Positions 24,539 to 33,170 of a DNA stretch of 64,000 nt are shown here, one piece after another (the first letter of the stretch is position 1; each line of letters opens with the position of its first letter). Under the pieces are notes generated by a model, which was not told where the DNA came from, made no database searches, and saw only the letters and a program-made list of their open reading frames with translations. This DNA is from Flavobacterium johnsoniae. GTDB taxonomy: Bacteria > Bacteroidota > Bacteroidia > Flavobacteriales > Flavobacteriaceae. The translations under genes were made by a program, and so were the position numbers. The stretch is taken from assembly GCF_030388325.1 (NCBI RefSeq), contig NZ_CP103794.1, positions 5,146,001 through 5,210,000 on the forward strand. Reading direction: 5' to 3'.

Positions 24539-25819
24539 ATGAACAAAACGGCGCAAATCAAAAAAAATCATCAATTCATTAAATTCCGAAAATTAGTTAT
24601 TGTTTCTATTTTAATTGGCTTTCTTTCAGCCTTTCTCGGAATTTCACTAAAAAAAATAACCGAATATTACGAAGAAATCTTCTTTCACGAAGTTTCAGTT
24701 CATCCTATATTTTACATCATTTTTCCTGTTTTCGGATTATCTGTAATTTATTTTTTAAGACAATACCTTTTTAAGAAAAAAGAAAACAAGGGAATCAAAG
24801 AAGTTTTTGAAAGTACTGCTTCAAAATCTAAAAATCTTCCTTCTTATAAAATTCCATCACACTTTATCAACGGATTATTAACGGTTATTTTTGGAGGATC
24901 AACAGGAATCGAAGTTTCTACCGTTGTTGCGACGGCGACAATTGGTTCTGTGGCACACGAAAAAGAAAATGTTTTCCGTCAATATAAAACAGAATTAATT
25001 TGCGCGGGAGTTGCGGCAGGAGTTACGGCACTTTTCAGCAGTCCAATTGCGGGAGTTTTATTTGCTTTCGAAGTCATTTCCAAAAAAGTAACACGAGCAT
25101 TCATCATTTCAAATTTAATTGCCGTTTCTATTGCTTTTGGATTATTGTCAATTTTGAAAGAAGAACCGTTGTTTGCAGTTTCAATCACAACATGGCATTT
25201 AAAAGCCATTCCGTATTTTATTCTTTTAGGAATTTTAGCAGGAATGAATTCTGTTTATCTAACACGTTGTGTATTATTTTTCAAATCTCAATTCGGAAAA
25301 ATCGATACACATTATTATAAAATCATTCTAGGATCTGCTGTTTTAAGTCTTTCCTTATTCTTTTTTCCACAATTATACGGAGAAGGCTATCATGCAATTA
25401 AAGGTATTTTTGGAAATGCGCATCAAGCTCAATTGACAATTACTTTAGCACTTACATTTATCGGAATTTTAATTCTAAAACCAATTGTTACCTCAATAAC
25501 ATTGGCTTCAGGCGGTGACGGCGGTGTTTTTGCGCCAAGTTTATTTATCGGAGCATTTTTAGGATTGTTATTGGCTTCAATTTTAAATAGTTTTTTTCAT
25601 GTAAATGTAATTCCGGTTAACTTTATGATTATCGGAATGGCAGCGGTTTTAAGTGCCAGTATTCATGCGCCTTTTACTGCCATTTTTCTAGTTTGCGGAT
25701 TAACGAACGACTATACTTTATTTTTCCCAATTCTTGTAGTTTGTTTGATTTCAAAATTTACTGCAAAAACGATTTATCCATACACAGTATACAGTTATTC
25801 GCCAAGCTTAATCAAATAA
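24539..25819 (+). CDS. ClC-family chloride channel/transporter
   Basis: A 426-residue inner-membrane ClC protein with about ten or more helices. GGSTGIEVSTVVATATIGS corresponds to the selectivity/gating segment, its Glu occupying the place of the gating glutamate. SSPIAGVLFAFEV and the anion-binding GGDGGVFAPSLFIGAFLG are also typical. No C-terminal CBS domains are present. It probably moves chloride or a related anion. Preceded by a -7 box and leader hairpin. Confidence 0.92.
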   Translation: MNKTAQIKKNHQFIKFRKLVIVSILIGFLSAFLGISLKKITEYYEEIFFHEVSVHPIFYIIFPVFGLSVIYFLRQYLFKKKENKGIKEVFESTASKSKNLPSYKIPSHFINGLLTVIFGGSTGIEVSTVVATATIGSVAHEKENVFRQYKTELICAGVAAGVTALFSSPIAGVLFAFEVISKKVTRAFIISNLIAVSIAFGLLSILKEEPLFAVSITTWHLKAIPYFILLGILAGMNSVYLTRCVLFFKSQFGKIDTHYYKIILGSAVLSLSLFFFPQLYGEGYHAIKGIFGNAHQAQLTITLALTFIGILILKPIVTSITLASGGDGGVFAPSLFIGAFLGLLLASILNSFFHVNVIPVNFMIIGMAAVLSASIHAPFTAIFLVCGLTNDYTLFFPILVVCLISKFTAKTIYPYTVYSYSPSLIK

Positions 25820-25918
25820 ACTCAAATTAATTAGCTACAGATTTTCAAAGCAATAAAGTCTAAAATAATATACCTCAAAGTGTATTTAAAAACATAACGA
25901 GCAAAATAATACCACACT

Positions 25919-26518
25919 ATGCCCACTGAAAAAATAAAAAGAAGCTATCGCAAAACACGTTATATTCTTTACAAAGAAACCCTAATAGATTATAAAGAAC
26001 ATTTCTGGTCTTTCTTAGGTTCTTTTGTTGGAATCGGAATTTTGGCTTACGTTCAATCTATACATTTTTCTGGTCCAGATGCGGTTTATTTAATTGGTTC
26101 TTTCGGAGCTTCGAGTGTATTGGTTTACGGAATTATTCAGAGTCCGTTTTCTCAGCCTCGAAATTTAGTTGGCGGACATGTAATTTCGGCTCTTGTTGGC
26201 GTTACAGTCAATAAACTTGTCCCAGACATTATGTGGATTGCGGCACCTTTAGCAGTTTCTTTTGCCATTATTTTAATGCAGATTACTAAAACGCTTCATC
26301 CGCCAGGAGGCGCAACGGCCTTAATTGCAGTTATTGGAACAGAAAAAGTAAAAGCCCTTGGTTATATGTATGTTCTTTCTCCAGTTTTTACAGGAGTCAT
26401 GATTTTACTTTTAACTGCCTTGGTTTTTAATAATATGACTTCAAGCAGAAGTTATCCTAGTCACAGTACTTACCACAAACATTATCATAAAATTAGAAAG
26501 AGATTGACTGGGAGGTAA
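25919..26518 (+). CDS. HPP family membrane protein
   Basis: 199 residues with four to five membrane helices after a basic N terminus (EKIKRSYRKTRYILYKETLIDYKEHFWS). The family motif is visible in TKTLHPPGGATALIAVIG, and GSFGASSVLVYG plus SQPRNLVGGHVIS are also conserved. Some plant and cyanobacterial HPP proteins are nitrite transporters; the role here is unknown. It lies 100 bases after the ClC gene on the same strand. Confidence 0.88.
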   Translation: MPTEKIKRSYRKTRYILYKETLIDYKEHFWSFLGSFVGIGILAYVQSIHFSGPDAVYLIGSFGASSVLVYGIIQSPFSQPRNLVGGHVISALVGVTVNKLVPDIMWIAAPLAVSFAIILMQITKTLHPPGGATALIAVIGTEKVKALGYMYVLSPVFTGVMILLLTALVFNNMTSSRSYPSHSTYHKHYHKIRKRLTGR

Positions 26519-26543
26519 TTGTTCTCTTCTATTCAACTTTCAC

Positions 26544-26618
26544 CCTGAGCGATCCCGAGGCTTCGGGAGAAGGGCGTTCCAATTGGACTGGGGCTTCGAC
26601 TTCGCTCAGCCTGACAAT
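26544..26618. repeat. Short palindromic repeat containing TCCCGAGGCTTCGGGA (family H)
   Basis: The palindrome core TCCCGAGGCTTCGGGA at 26553-26568 is enclosed by CCTGAGCGA (26544-26552) and TCGCTCAG to the right, forming a hairpin. The same core occurs at 44711-44726 and, as TCCCGAGGCCTCGGGA, inside a coding region at 37210-37225. Confidence 0.75.
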
Positions 26619-26697
26619 AGAAATCATCTAGTCAAGAAAATCAAAAAATCTTTTCAACAAATCGTAATTCATAATTCGTATTTCATTTTTTATATTT

Positions 26698-26705
26698 TAC
26701 CTTTG
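26698..26705 (+). promoter_or_regulatory. -7 box of the pRiA4b ORF-3-like gene
   Basis: TACCTTTG fits TAnnTTTG, 23 bases before the start codon. Confidence 0.5.
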
Positions 26706-26728
26706 ACCTCTCAATAAAAACAAAGATT

Positions 26729-27271
26729 ATGGTTTATAAATTTAGAGTTATTCTAGACGCCGAAGAAGATATTTTTAGAGACATTGCTATTCTTGAGGAA
26801 GATACACTTGAGGATTTACACAATGCAATCTTCAACGCTTTTGGTTTTGACGGATCAGAAGTGGCTTCATTTTATACTTGTGATGATACTTGGAATCAGG
26901 AAGATGAAATTCCTCTTTTTGATACAGGCGATGTTCCTGGCGAAATGAGAACCATGAACGATTATCCATTGTCTAGTATTTTAGATAAAGAAAACACAAA
27001 AATTATCTATGTTTATGATTTCATCAGTATGTGGACTTTCTTAGTAGAATTGGCTGCGGTTGAAGATGAAACGGTTGGCGCAACTTATCCTGAAACTTTA
27101 TTCTCTCACGGAGAAATGCCAGACGAAGCTCTTGAAAAAAACTTCGAAGCCGATGATATGCACAACGATATCTACGGAGAATTTGAAGACGATTTAGACG
27201 AAGATGATCTTGATATGTTCGAAGGAGACGATAGCTTCGAAGATTATGGATTTGAGGAGAATTGGAATTAG
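26729..27271 (+). CDS. pRiA4b ORF-3-like (IS1096 TnpR-like) protein
   Basis: A 180-residue acidic cytosolic protein. MVYKFRVILDAEEDIFRDIAILEEDTLEDLHNAIFNAFGF matches the start of the plasmid pRiA4b ORF-3 family, with a central SFYTCDDTW and a strongly acidic C terminus (DDLDEDDLDMFEGDDSFEDYG). Despite the name there is no transposase or resolvase motif. These proteins are widespread in Bacteroidota chromosomes and their function is unknown. Confidence 0.82.
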   Translation: MVYKFRVILDAEEDIFRDIAILEEDTLEDLHNAIFNAFGFDGSEVASFYTCDDTWNQEDEIPLFDTGDVPGEMRTMNDYPLSSILDKENTKIIYVYDFISMWTFLVELAAVEDETVGATYPETLFSHGEMPDEALEKNFEADDMHNDIYGEFEDDLDEDDLDMFEGDDSFEDYGFEENWN

Positions 27272-27276
27272 TTTTT

Positions 27277-27311
27277 GAGGTTCTAAGGTTCTGAGAGGCT
27301 AAGGTTCTAAG
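27277..27311 (+). repeat. Left 35-bp inverted repeat flanking the S23-like gene (family B)
   Basis: Made of GAGGTTCTAAGGTTCTGAG and GGCTAAGGTTCTAAG. Its complement, with 29 of 35 matches, lies at 27727-27761 on the far side of the S23-like gene. Confidence 0.8.
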
Positions 27312-27364
27312 ATTTTTCTTTTGAAAGATTTTTCTTATTTTTATATTTAATTTAAAAATGAAAA

Positions 27365-27724
27365 ATGAGCAATTTTAGAACTTTAATAATTTGGCAAAAA
27401 TCGATGGCCTTAACGACCAAAATTTATTTTTCAACAAACAATTTCCCAAAAGAAGAAATCTTCGGATTAACTTCTCAAATTAGACGTAGCTCGATTTCTA
27501 TTCCAAGTAATATTGCAGAAGGATTTGGAAGAGAAAGTGATAAAGATTTTTTACGCTTTCTAAATATTTCTGTTGGGTCTTTATTCGAAATGCAGACTCA
27601 ATTAGAAATCGCAAAAAATATATCTTTTCTAAAAGAACAAGATTTTAACAATTTATATGAGGACAGCCGCGAAGTAGAAAGAATGTTAGTTTCTTTTATT
27701 AATAAAATAAAGGATAGAAACTAA
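27365..27724 (+). CDS. S23/IVP-like four-helix-bundle protein
   Basis: A 119-residue protein with the pattern of the 23S rRNA intervening-sequence (S23) family: LIIWQKSMALTTKIY, then SQIRRSSISIPSNIAEGFGR (the family signature), KDFLRFLNISVGSLFEMQTQLEIA and a final helix. In other bacteria such proteins are encoded within stem-loop insertions in rRNA genes; related Avd proteins serve diversity-generating retroelements, but no reverse transcriptase is in the window. Here the gene is enclosed by imperfect 35-bp inverted repeats in an ordinary spacer. The biochemical role is unknown. Confidence 0.9.
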   Translation: MSNFRTLIIWQKSMALTTKIYFSTNNFPKEEIFGLTSQIRRSSISIPSNIAEGFGRESDKDFLRFLNISVGSLFEMQTQLEIAKNISFLKEQDFNNLYEDSREVERMLVSFINKIKDRN

Positions 27725-27726
27725 AC

Positions 27727-27761
27727 CGTAGTACCTTAGCATCTCAGAACCTCAGCACCTT
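27727..27761 (+). repeat. Right 35-bp inverted repeat flanking the S23-like gene (family B)
   Basis: CCTTAGCATCTCAGAACC and TCAGCACCTT words, complementary to 27277-27311 with six mismatches; it runs into an A-tract and the next start codon, exactly as the copy before trpD does. Confidence 0.8.
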
Positions 27762-27768
27762 AAAAAAA

Positions 27769-28827
27769 ATGATCAACCTTTTCAACACCCACATCGAGAC
27801 GCTGGCGATACACCGCGTAGGAAACAAAAGCCGTAACGAAGCAATTTTTTTATCGGAGCAGCCATTTAATTTAAATGACGAAATTGTTCCTTTGATAAAA
27901 GAATTCTTTTTTAAGCCTTTTAGAGAAAAAGAAGAAAACTATTATCAGTTTGCACACGAAGTGGACTTGGATTACAACGACATGTTCAAATATGCAACTG
28001 AGATTTTTGCGAATCCATCTAGTGTACATGAGGTTTCTAAAAACATCACTAAACATTTATACGAGCAGTCAAATCATCCGCATATTAAAAACGGAGAAGT
28101 TTATGTAACATATTTGACGAACTTAAGCATTGATAACAATGTTGTTGATGCAATCGGAATTTTTAAAAGTGAATTGCAAGCTGACTTTTTACAATTTGAA
28201 GAAAAAAACAGCAACCTTGAAATGATTCTGCAACAAGGAATCAACTTGAATAAATTAGACAAAGGATGTTTGATCTTCAATTATAAAAAAGAAGAAGGAT
28301 ACAAAATTTTAACTGTTGATAGCAACCGTTACGACGCGCGTTACTGGTTAGAGCACTTTTTGTCTGTTGATGCTTTTGAAGATGAAAATTTCATCACTAA
28401 AAAATATTTAAAGTTCTGTCAAAACTTCGCAAAAGACGTTGTTTTGCCAGCAGAAGATAAGAAAGAGGAAGTAATGTTTATGAACCGATCTGTGAATTAT
28501 TTCGCTAAAAATGATCAGTTTGAAGAACAGAATTTCTTGAATGAAGTATTAGACAATCCTGATTTGATTCCTGAATTTAAAAACTATAAAGTTGATAAAG
28601 GAGAAAAATACAGCATCGAAGATGTAACCTCATTCCCAATTGCCAACGCTGCCGTTTCTGACGCTAGAAAATCGATTAAAAATGTGATTAATTTAGATAC
28701 TCACATCCAAATCAAAATGGATTTTATTAATCCTGAAAGTGCAGAAAAATTTGTTGAAAAAGGCTGGGATGAAGAAAAGCAAATGTATTACTACTTAGTT
28801 TACTTCAATAAAGAAGAAAAAAGCTAA
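27769..28827 (+). CDS. Nucleoid-associated protein, NdpA/YejK-like
   Basis: A 352-residue cytosolic protein. NTHIETLAIHRVGNKSRNEAIFLSE at the start and the KKYLKFCQNFAKDVV / FMNRSVNYFAKND region fit the 37-kDa nucleoid-associated family (PF04245-type). E. coli YejK is found in the nucleoid fraction; its molecular role is poorly defined. The start codon follows directly on the right-hand repeat of the S23 element, so that repeat lies in its leader. A perfect terminator follows. Confidence 0.85.
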   Translation: MINLFNTHIETLAIHRVGNKSRNEAIFLSEQPFNLNDEIVPLIKEFFFKPFREKEENYYQFAHEVDLDYNDMFKYATEIFANPSSVHEVSKNITKHLYEQSNHPHIKNGEVYVTYLTNLSIDNNVVDAIGIFKSELQADFLQFEEKNSNLEMILQQGINLNKLDKGCLIFNYKKEEGYKILTVDSNRYDARYWLEHFLSVDAFEDENFITKKYLKFCQNFAKDVVLPAEDKKEEVMFMNRSVNYFAKNDQFEEQNFLNEVLDNPDLIPEFKNYKVDKGEKYSIEDVTSFPIANAAVSDARKSIKNVINLDTHIQIKMDFINPESAEKFVEKGWDEEKQMYYYLVYFNKEEKS

Positions 28828-28860
28828 GAAGTTTTCATTTTCTATTACTTACTTAAAACA

Positions 28861-28894
28861 AAAAACGGCAGTTACAAACGTAACTGCCGTTTTT
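28861..28894 (+). terminator. Intrinsic terminator after the nucleoid-associated protein gene
   Basis: AAAAACGGCAGTTAC (28861-28875) pairs perfectly with 28880-28894, ending in a T-run. Confidence 0.9.
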
Positions 28895-28900
28895 ACTTTT

Positions 28901-29062
28901 AGCTTCGGACAAGCGAAATCTTTATAGTTAAGAAGAAATATTTACAATATAAAACTCCAGAGGAGCGACATATATTTATAAATTAAAAAATATATGTCGC
29001 TCCTCTGGAGCTTTTTCTTTGGTGTTCTTGAAATTCTATAAATATTTTACCACGCTGGGGTA
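28901..29062. repeat. Nested inverted-repeat element, family F copy 2
   Basis: Begins AGCTTCGGACAAGCGAAAT and ends TTCTATAAATATTTTACCAC followed by GCTGGGG. The inner 20-bp arms at 28955-28974 and 28991-29010 (CTCCAGAGGAGCGACATATA) are perfect. Compared with copy 1, the inner stem differs (CAGCGG versus CAGAGG) with a matching change in the other arm. It fills most of the 323-base spacer between convergent genes; no gene is seen. Confidence 0.85.
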
Positions 29063-29097
29063 TTTTGACATTTTTTTGTAGAATATTATATTTAAAT

Positions 29098-29133
29098 AAA
29101 AAAGGCAATTACGATTTGTAATTGCCTTTTTTT
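29098..29133 (-). terminator. Intrinsic terminator of the TetR-family gene
   Basis: GGCAATTAC (29104-29112) pairs with GTAATTGCC (29118-29126), flanked by A- and T-runs, so it can work on both strands; it directly follows the minus-strand regulator gene. Confidence 0.85.
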
Positions 29134-29150
29134 ATTTGCTATAATTCTTT

Positions 29151-29732
29151 CTAAAATAAAGAGAAAATAGCTTTTAGAATATCATCGTAAACTTGTTTGT
29201 CTTTCTCGCCTCCTCTCGCCAAAACCCGAATTCCAGAATAATTGTTAAAGATAAAACGGGCAAGCGATCTGGCTTCTTGTTTATCTGAAATCTGACCTGA
29301 CTCCTGCCCCTTTTTTACGGCATTATAGAAAATATCTTCAACCGATTTTTGATTATCGTGAACAATTTTTCCAATTTCAGGATCGTGCATCGCCAATTCA
29401 ACAGCAGAATTTACCATAAAACAACCTTTTGTAATGTTGTCTTGAAGACTTTCTAAAACAGCTTGCTTGAAAATTTCTGTAATCGTTGTTCTGATATTTT
29501 CAGAGTTTTCAAAAAGCTGAATTAAACTTTCCTGATTTTGCTGCTGATAGCGTTTTAAAGACTTTACAAAAAGCTTTTGCTTATCGCCAAAAGTATCATA
29601 CAAACTCGAACGGCTTAAACCTAAATGCGTTACCAAATCTTGTGCAGAAGTTCCGTTGTAGCCTTTGTGCCAAAAAATTTCAATTGCTTTCTCTAAAGCC
29701 TGATCTTCGTTAAATTCTTTCGTTCTAGCCAT
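29151..29732 (-). CDS. TetR-family regulator of the adjacent SDR gene
   Basis: 193 residues. The HTH is in NGTSAQDLVTHLGLSRSSLYDTFGDKQKLF (about 25-54), and the C-terminal helical domain includes CFMVNSAVELAMHDPEI, typical of the group that controls oxidoreductases in response to reactive electrophiles. Its promoter has a -7 box and a GGAACAATCGTTCC operator; a closely related palindrome lies at the SDR promoter. It probably represses both genes; the inducer is unknown. Confidence 0.9.
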   Translation of the reverse strand: MARTKEFNEDQALEKAIEIFWHKGYNGTSAQDLVTHLGLSRSSLYDTFGDKQKLFVKSLKRYQQQNQESLIQLFENSENIRTTITEIFKQAVLESLQDNITKGCFMVNSAVELAMHDPEIGKIVHDNQKSVEDIFYNAVKKGQESGQISDKQEARSLARFIFNNYSGIRVLARGGEKDKQVYDDILKAIFSLF

Positions 29733-29755
29733 CGCTTCAAAATTAAATCAATTTC

Positions 29756-29787
29756 CAAAGATACTAAAAATACGGAACAATCGTTCC
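29756..29787 (-). promoter_or_regulatory. Promoter and operator of the TetR-family gene
   Basis: Minus-strand -7 box TATCTTTG at 29756-29763; upstream is the near-palindrome GGAACAATCGTTCC at 29774-29787, which shares its core with the SDR operator. Confidence 0.8.
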
Positions 29788-29804
29788 TGAATTAGTCAAA
29801 AAAA

Positions 29805-30557
29805 TTATAATACTGTATTTACAGTAAGTCCACCGTCAACAACAATTTCAGTTCCTGTAATAAATGAAGCATCATCTGAAGCTAAAAAACTGATTGTTTT
29901 AGCAACTTCTGCTGCTTGTCCAAAACGTTTCAATAAAATTTTGTTTCCTAAAGCTGCGCCTAAACCTTCAACTTCTTCTTTTTCCAAACCTACTTTGCCG
30001 TATAATGGAGTTTCAATTGGACCAGGAGAAACTGCATTTACTCTAATTTTTCTCGGTGCCAATTCTGCTGCAAAAATTTTGTTTAATGATAAAACTGCTG
30101 CTTTACTTGCTCCATATACACTAGAACCTGGCATTCCTAATTGTGCATTTACAGAAGTATTGAAAATAACAGAACCACCATCATTTAAAATTGGCAATAC
30201 TTTTTGAACTGTAAAATAAACTCCTTTTACATTCACATTCATGATATTGTCATAATGATCTTCTGAAGCTGAGTCAACTGGAGCAAAAGCTGCAATTCCA
30301 GCATTCAAGAATAAAATATCAACTTTTCCGAATTGTGCTTTTACTTGTTCTACTAAACTGTCAATTGATTTTAAATCAGATTGATCGGCAACAATTCCAG
30401 TAACGTTTAATTCAGTTTCTGCTTTTGCTAAAGCCTCTTTGTTTCTTCCTGTTACAATTACTTTTGCCCCTTTCGATAACAAGTCAGCAGCTGCTGCGTA
30501 TCCTATTCCACTGTTTCCACCTGTCACGATTGCTACTTTGTTTTCTAAATTTTTCAT
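29805..30557 (-). CDS. Short-chain dehydrogenase/reductase
   Basis: A 250-residue classical SDR. The cofactor-binding TGGNSGIGYAA is at 12-22, LNAGIAA follows at 84-90, the catalytic set is Ser135, Tyr148 and Lys152 (YGASK), and the tail is FITGTEIVVDGG. The sequence VTGRNK after strand 2 suggests NADP(H). Its substrate is not evident. It is probably controlled by the neighbouring TetR protein through a shared palindrome. Confidence 0.93.
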   Translation of the reverse strand: MKNLENKVAIVTGGNSGIGYAAAADLLSKGAKVIVTGRNKEALAKAETELNVTGIVADQSDLKSIDSLVEQVKAQFGKVDILFLNAGIAAFAPVDSASEDHYDNIMNVNVKGVYFTVQKVLPILNDGGSVIFNTSVNAQLGMPGSSVYGASKAAVLSLNKIFAAELAPRKIRVNAVSPGPIETPLYGKVGLEKEEVEGLGAALGNKILLKRFGQAAEVAKTISFLASDDASFITGTEIVVDGGLTVNTVL

Positions 30558-30599
30558 TTTATAATTTTTTAAGTTATTGATTATTCAATTATTATGATA

Positions 30600-30636
30600 C
30601 AAAGATATAATAACGGAACGATCGTTCCGTTATTAT
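30600..30636 (-). promoter_or_regulatory. 30-bp perfect palindromic operator and -7 box of the SDR gene
   Basis: The perfect palindrome at 30607-30636 has core AACGGAACGATCGTTCCGTT. It abuts the minus-strand -7 box TATCTTTG (30600-30607), so a bound repressor would block the promoter. Confidence 0.85.
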
Positions 30637-30757
30637 TTATGTTAAAAATAAGTTAATTTTTAAATAATACTTTTTCAAGCCTTTATTTATAAAGGATATA
30701 ATTATTTAGTTATAAAGGAAAGAAATCGTAAAATGCCATAGATTCTTAATTTATCAT

Positions 30758-30765
30758 TAATTTTG
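30758..30765 (+). promoter_or_regulatory. -7 box of the GAF protein gene
   Basis: TAATTTTG fits TAnnTTTG, 18 bases before the ATG. Confidence 0.5.
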
Positions 30766-30783
30766 CATTAAAAATAAACTAAG

Positions 30784-33153
30784 ATGGATATTCAATTTTT
30801 CAAAGAAAGTCCTTTTGCCACCATAATCTCTTTTCATAAGCTAATTGAATCTTTTGAAGAAATTGCTTTGTCTGATGTTGATTACAGATCAAATTACGCC
30901 AAAGCTATTTTAGAACAGATCGATTTGATTCCAGAATTACGAACTGGAATTACCGATTATTCTGTCATTAAAGACAATGAAGCTTTAATCAAAAATATAT
31001 TAGCCGATTTATTTCCGACTGCATTGACGCACAACGAGATTAAAGCAGTAACGATTCCGTTTCAAAATATTTCTTTTAATTATACAGAGCGTTTCAAGAA
31101 AATCTTGAAAAATGCAGGAGATGAATTTTATATGGAAATTCGTGATTTTAGCGAACATCAATTCTATATCAATAACTGCTGTTTGATTCTTAGCTATTAT
31201 TACAATCAGCATATCGACTTTAATCAGCCTTTTTTCTACGATATTCCAGATGAAAATGGTGTAGAAAGGCATTACAGAATTTTGTACAATGCTGATTTCA
31301 TGGAAATTATTCCAACTAAAAATGCTATTGAGTTGACTCAAGAAGATATTGATCAGCTTATTGACAATTATAATGATATTGATTTATGGAAATCTAAATT
31401 CCCAAAAGGAAGCTGGATTTTAAGAGGTTTCGGAATTGTTTCTTTATTTGACGCTACGACAGAAAGTGCAATTTCTACTTTAAAAAGTAATTTGCTAAAA
31501 CCTGGCGCAACAACCGCTACTTCAGGAGAGGAGATTTCTAACATATTTCAGTCTATTTTTAATCTTGCGAATCTAAAAGTCGGTTTTATTATTTACAATC
31601 CCGAAGAAGAGAAATTTCTCAGACCTGAAAAATATGACACACAACTTAGAAGTTTTTTACTTTCGACCGAACAGGAATTAGATTGTAAAAATGCTTTTTT
31701 TGGGTGTTCATTCGAAAATTTATTGGACAAGAATGAGCCTTTTGTAATTTCTAATGTCAAAAAATTCACAGAAGAATCAACAAATAAAAGACTGGGCGAA
31801 CATTTATTAAAGCAAAATATTCAAAGCTGTATTTTTGCTCCAGTTATAAAAGACGGTCATTTGTTGGGTGTTGTAGAATTAGTTTCTGAAAAGCCAAGAG
31901 ATTTAAATAGTGTAAATGCCACAAAACTGGATTTAGTTCTGCCGTATTTAACAGACACAATTGATCGTTATAATACGGATATGCAGCATCAAGTTGAAGC
32001 TATTATTCAGCGTGAGTACACTACAATTCACCCAAGTGTATATTGGAAATTTAAAAAAGAATCTCAGAATTACTTTCAAAACCTAAATCATACAAAGGAT
32101 TATATTTTTAAGGAAATTGTTTTTAAAAATGTATTTCCGCTTTATGGACAAATTGATATTAAAGGTTCGTCTGAACATCGAAATGAAACTGTAAAAACTG
32201 ATTTAAAAAGTCAGCTTACAGCTCTTTTGGAAATCTTTGACAATCAAAAACCTAACTCTAATCTAGTTCTTTTAGAACAAAGAAAGTTTGAATTAGAATC
32301 GCTTAGAAGTGAATTGGATTTTCCTTTAAAAGCAGATACAGAACAACATATTCAGCGTTATATTGAAGAAGAAATTCATCCGATTTTAAAAAACACAAAA
32401 GGCAGCGCTAAAGACGAAAAATTAGCAGAACTTTATTTTGAAAAGCTAGATGAAAAAACTGGAATGTTTTATCATGAAAGAAAAAAGTTTGATAACGCAA
32501 TGTCTATTATCAATAAAAGACTTGCAACTGTTTTAGATAAAAAACAAGTTGAAGCGCAACAAATATATCCACATTATTACGAACGTTTTAAAACGGATGG
32601 TGTAGAACATAATTTATACATTGGAGCTTCAATTTCGCCAACTAGACCGTTCGATATTATGTATTTGCATAATCTTCGTTTGTGGCAATTGCAGACTTTA
32701 TGCGAAATGGAATTGGAACATCACGAACTTAAAGAATCGCTTCCATACGAATTGGATGTTACTTCACTGATTTTGGTTTTCAGTTCTCCGCTTTCTATTC
32801 GTTTTAGAATGGATGAAAAACGTTTTGATGTTGACGGAACATATAATGCAAGATATGAAGTCGTAAAAAAACGAATTGACAAATCGAACATTAAAGGAAG
32901 TAACGAAAGAATTACTGAAAAAGAGAAAATTACAATTGTTTATTCTCAAAATAGTGAAGAAGCTGAATACTTAAAATATATAAAATACCTGCAACACAAG
33001 AAAATTTTAGAACCTGCGATTGAGCAATTTGAAGTAGAAGATCTTCAAGGTGTTTCTGGCTTGCGAGCGATTCGAGTTAAAGTAATTAATAATACTTCAA
33101 ATTCGAAGACCAAAAAAATAACCTATCAAGATTTATTAGATGAGCTCAACTAA
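30784..33153 (+). CDS. Large GAF-domain protein of unknown function
   Basis: 789 residues, no signal peptide or membrane helix. A GAF-like domain is visible at about residues 245-400 (GEEISNIFQSIFNLANLKVGFIIYN ... LKQNIQSCIFAPVIKDGHLLGVVELVSEKP). The N-terminal 230 residues and the C-terminal half (helical, with long charged stretches near 500-620) match no family I recognise. There is no kinase, cyclase or HTH motif. It could be a ligand-sensing scaffold. The terminator stem overlaps its last codons. Confidence 0.8.
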   Translation: MDIQFFKESPFATIISFHKLIESFEEIALSDVDYRSNYAKAILEQIDLIPELRTGITDYSVIKDNEALIKNILADLFPTALTHNEIKAVTIPFQNISFNYTERFKKILKNAGDEFYMEIRDFSEHQFYINNCCLILSYYYNQHIDFNQPFFYDIPDENGVERHYRILYNADFMEIIPTKNAIELTQEDIDQLIDNYNDIDLWKSKFPKGSWILRGFGIVSLFDATTESAISTLKSNLLKPGATTATSGEEISNIFQSIFNLANLKVGFIIYNPEEEKFLRPEKYDTQLRSFLLSTEQELDCKNAFFGCSFENLLDKNEPFVISNVKKFTEESTNKRLGEHLLKQNIQSCIFAPVIKDGHLLGVVELVSEKPRDLNSVNATKLDLVLPYLTDTIDRYNTDMQHQVEAIIQREYTTIHPSVYWKFKKESQNYFQNLNHTKDYIFKEIVFKNVFPLYGQIDIKGSSEHRNETVKTDLKSQLTALLEIFDNQKPNSNLVLLEQRKFELESLRSELDFPLKADTEQHIQRYIEEEIHPILKNTKGSAKDEKLAELYFEKLDEKTGMFYHERKKFDNAMSIINKRLATVLDKKQVEAQQIYPHYYERFKTDGVEHNLYIGASISPTRPFDIMYLHNLRLWQLQTLCEMELEHHELKESLPYELDVTSLILVFSSPLSIRFRMDEKRFDVDGTYNARYEVVKKRIDKSNIKGSNERITEKEKITIVYSQNSEEAEYLKYIKYLQHKKILEPAIEQFEVEDLQGVSGLRAIRVKVINNTSNSKTKKITYQDLLDELN

Positions 33154-33170
33154 AAGTTGAGCTTTTTTTT
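33143..33170 (+). terminator. Intrinsic terminator of the GAF protein gene
   Basis: AGCTCAAC (33143-33150) pairs with GTTGAGCT (33156-33163) and is followed by a T-run. The 5' arm lies within the last codons of the gene. Confidence 0.9.

Noticed and set aside
26729..27271. Mobile element or resolvase, because the family is named after IS1096/pRiA4b
   Set aside because: No catalytic transposase or recombinase motif, and no terminal repeats enclosing the gene.
27365..27724. Diversity-generating retroelement accessory protein Avd
   Set aside because: The fold class is shared, but there is no reverse transcriptase or template repeat in the window.
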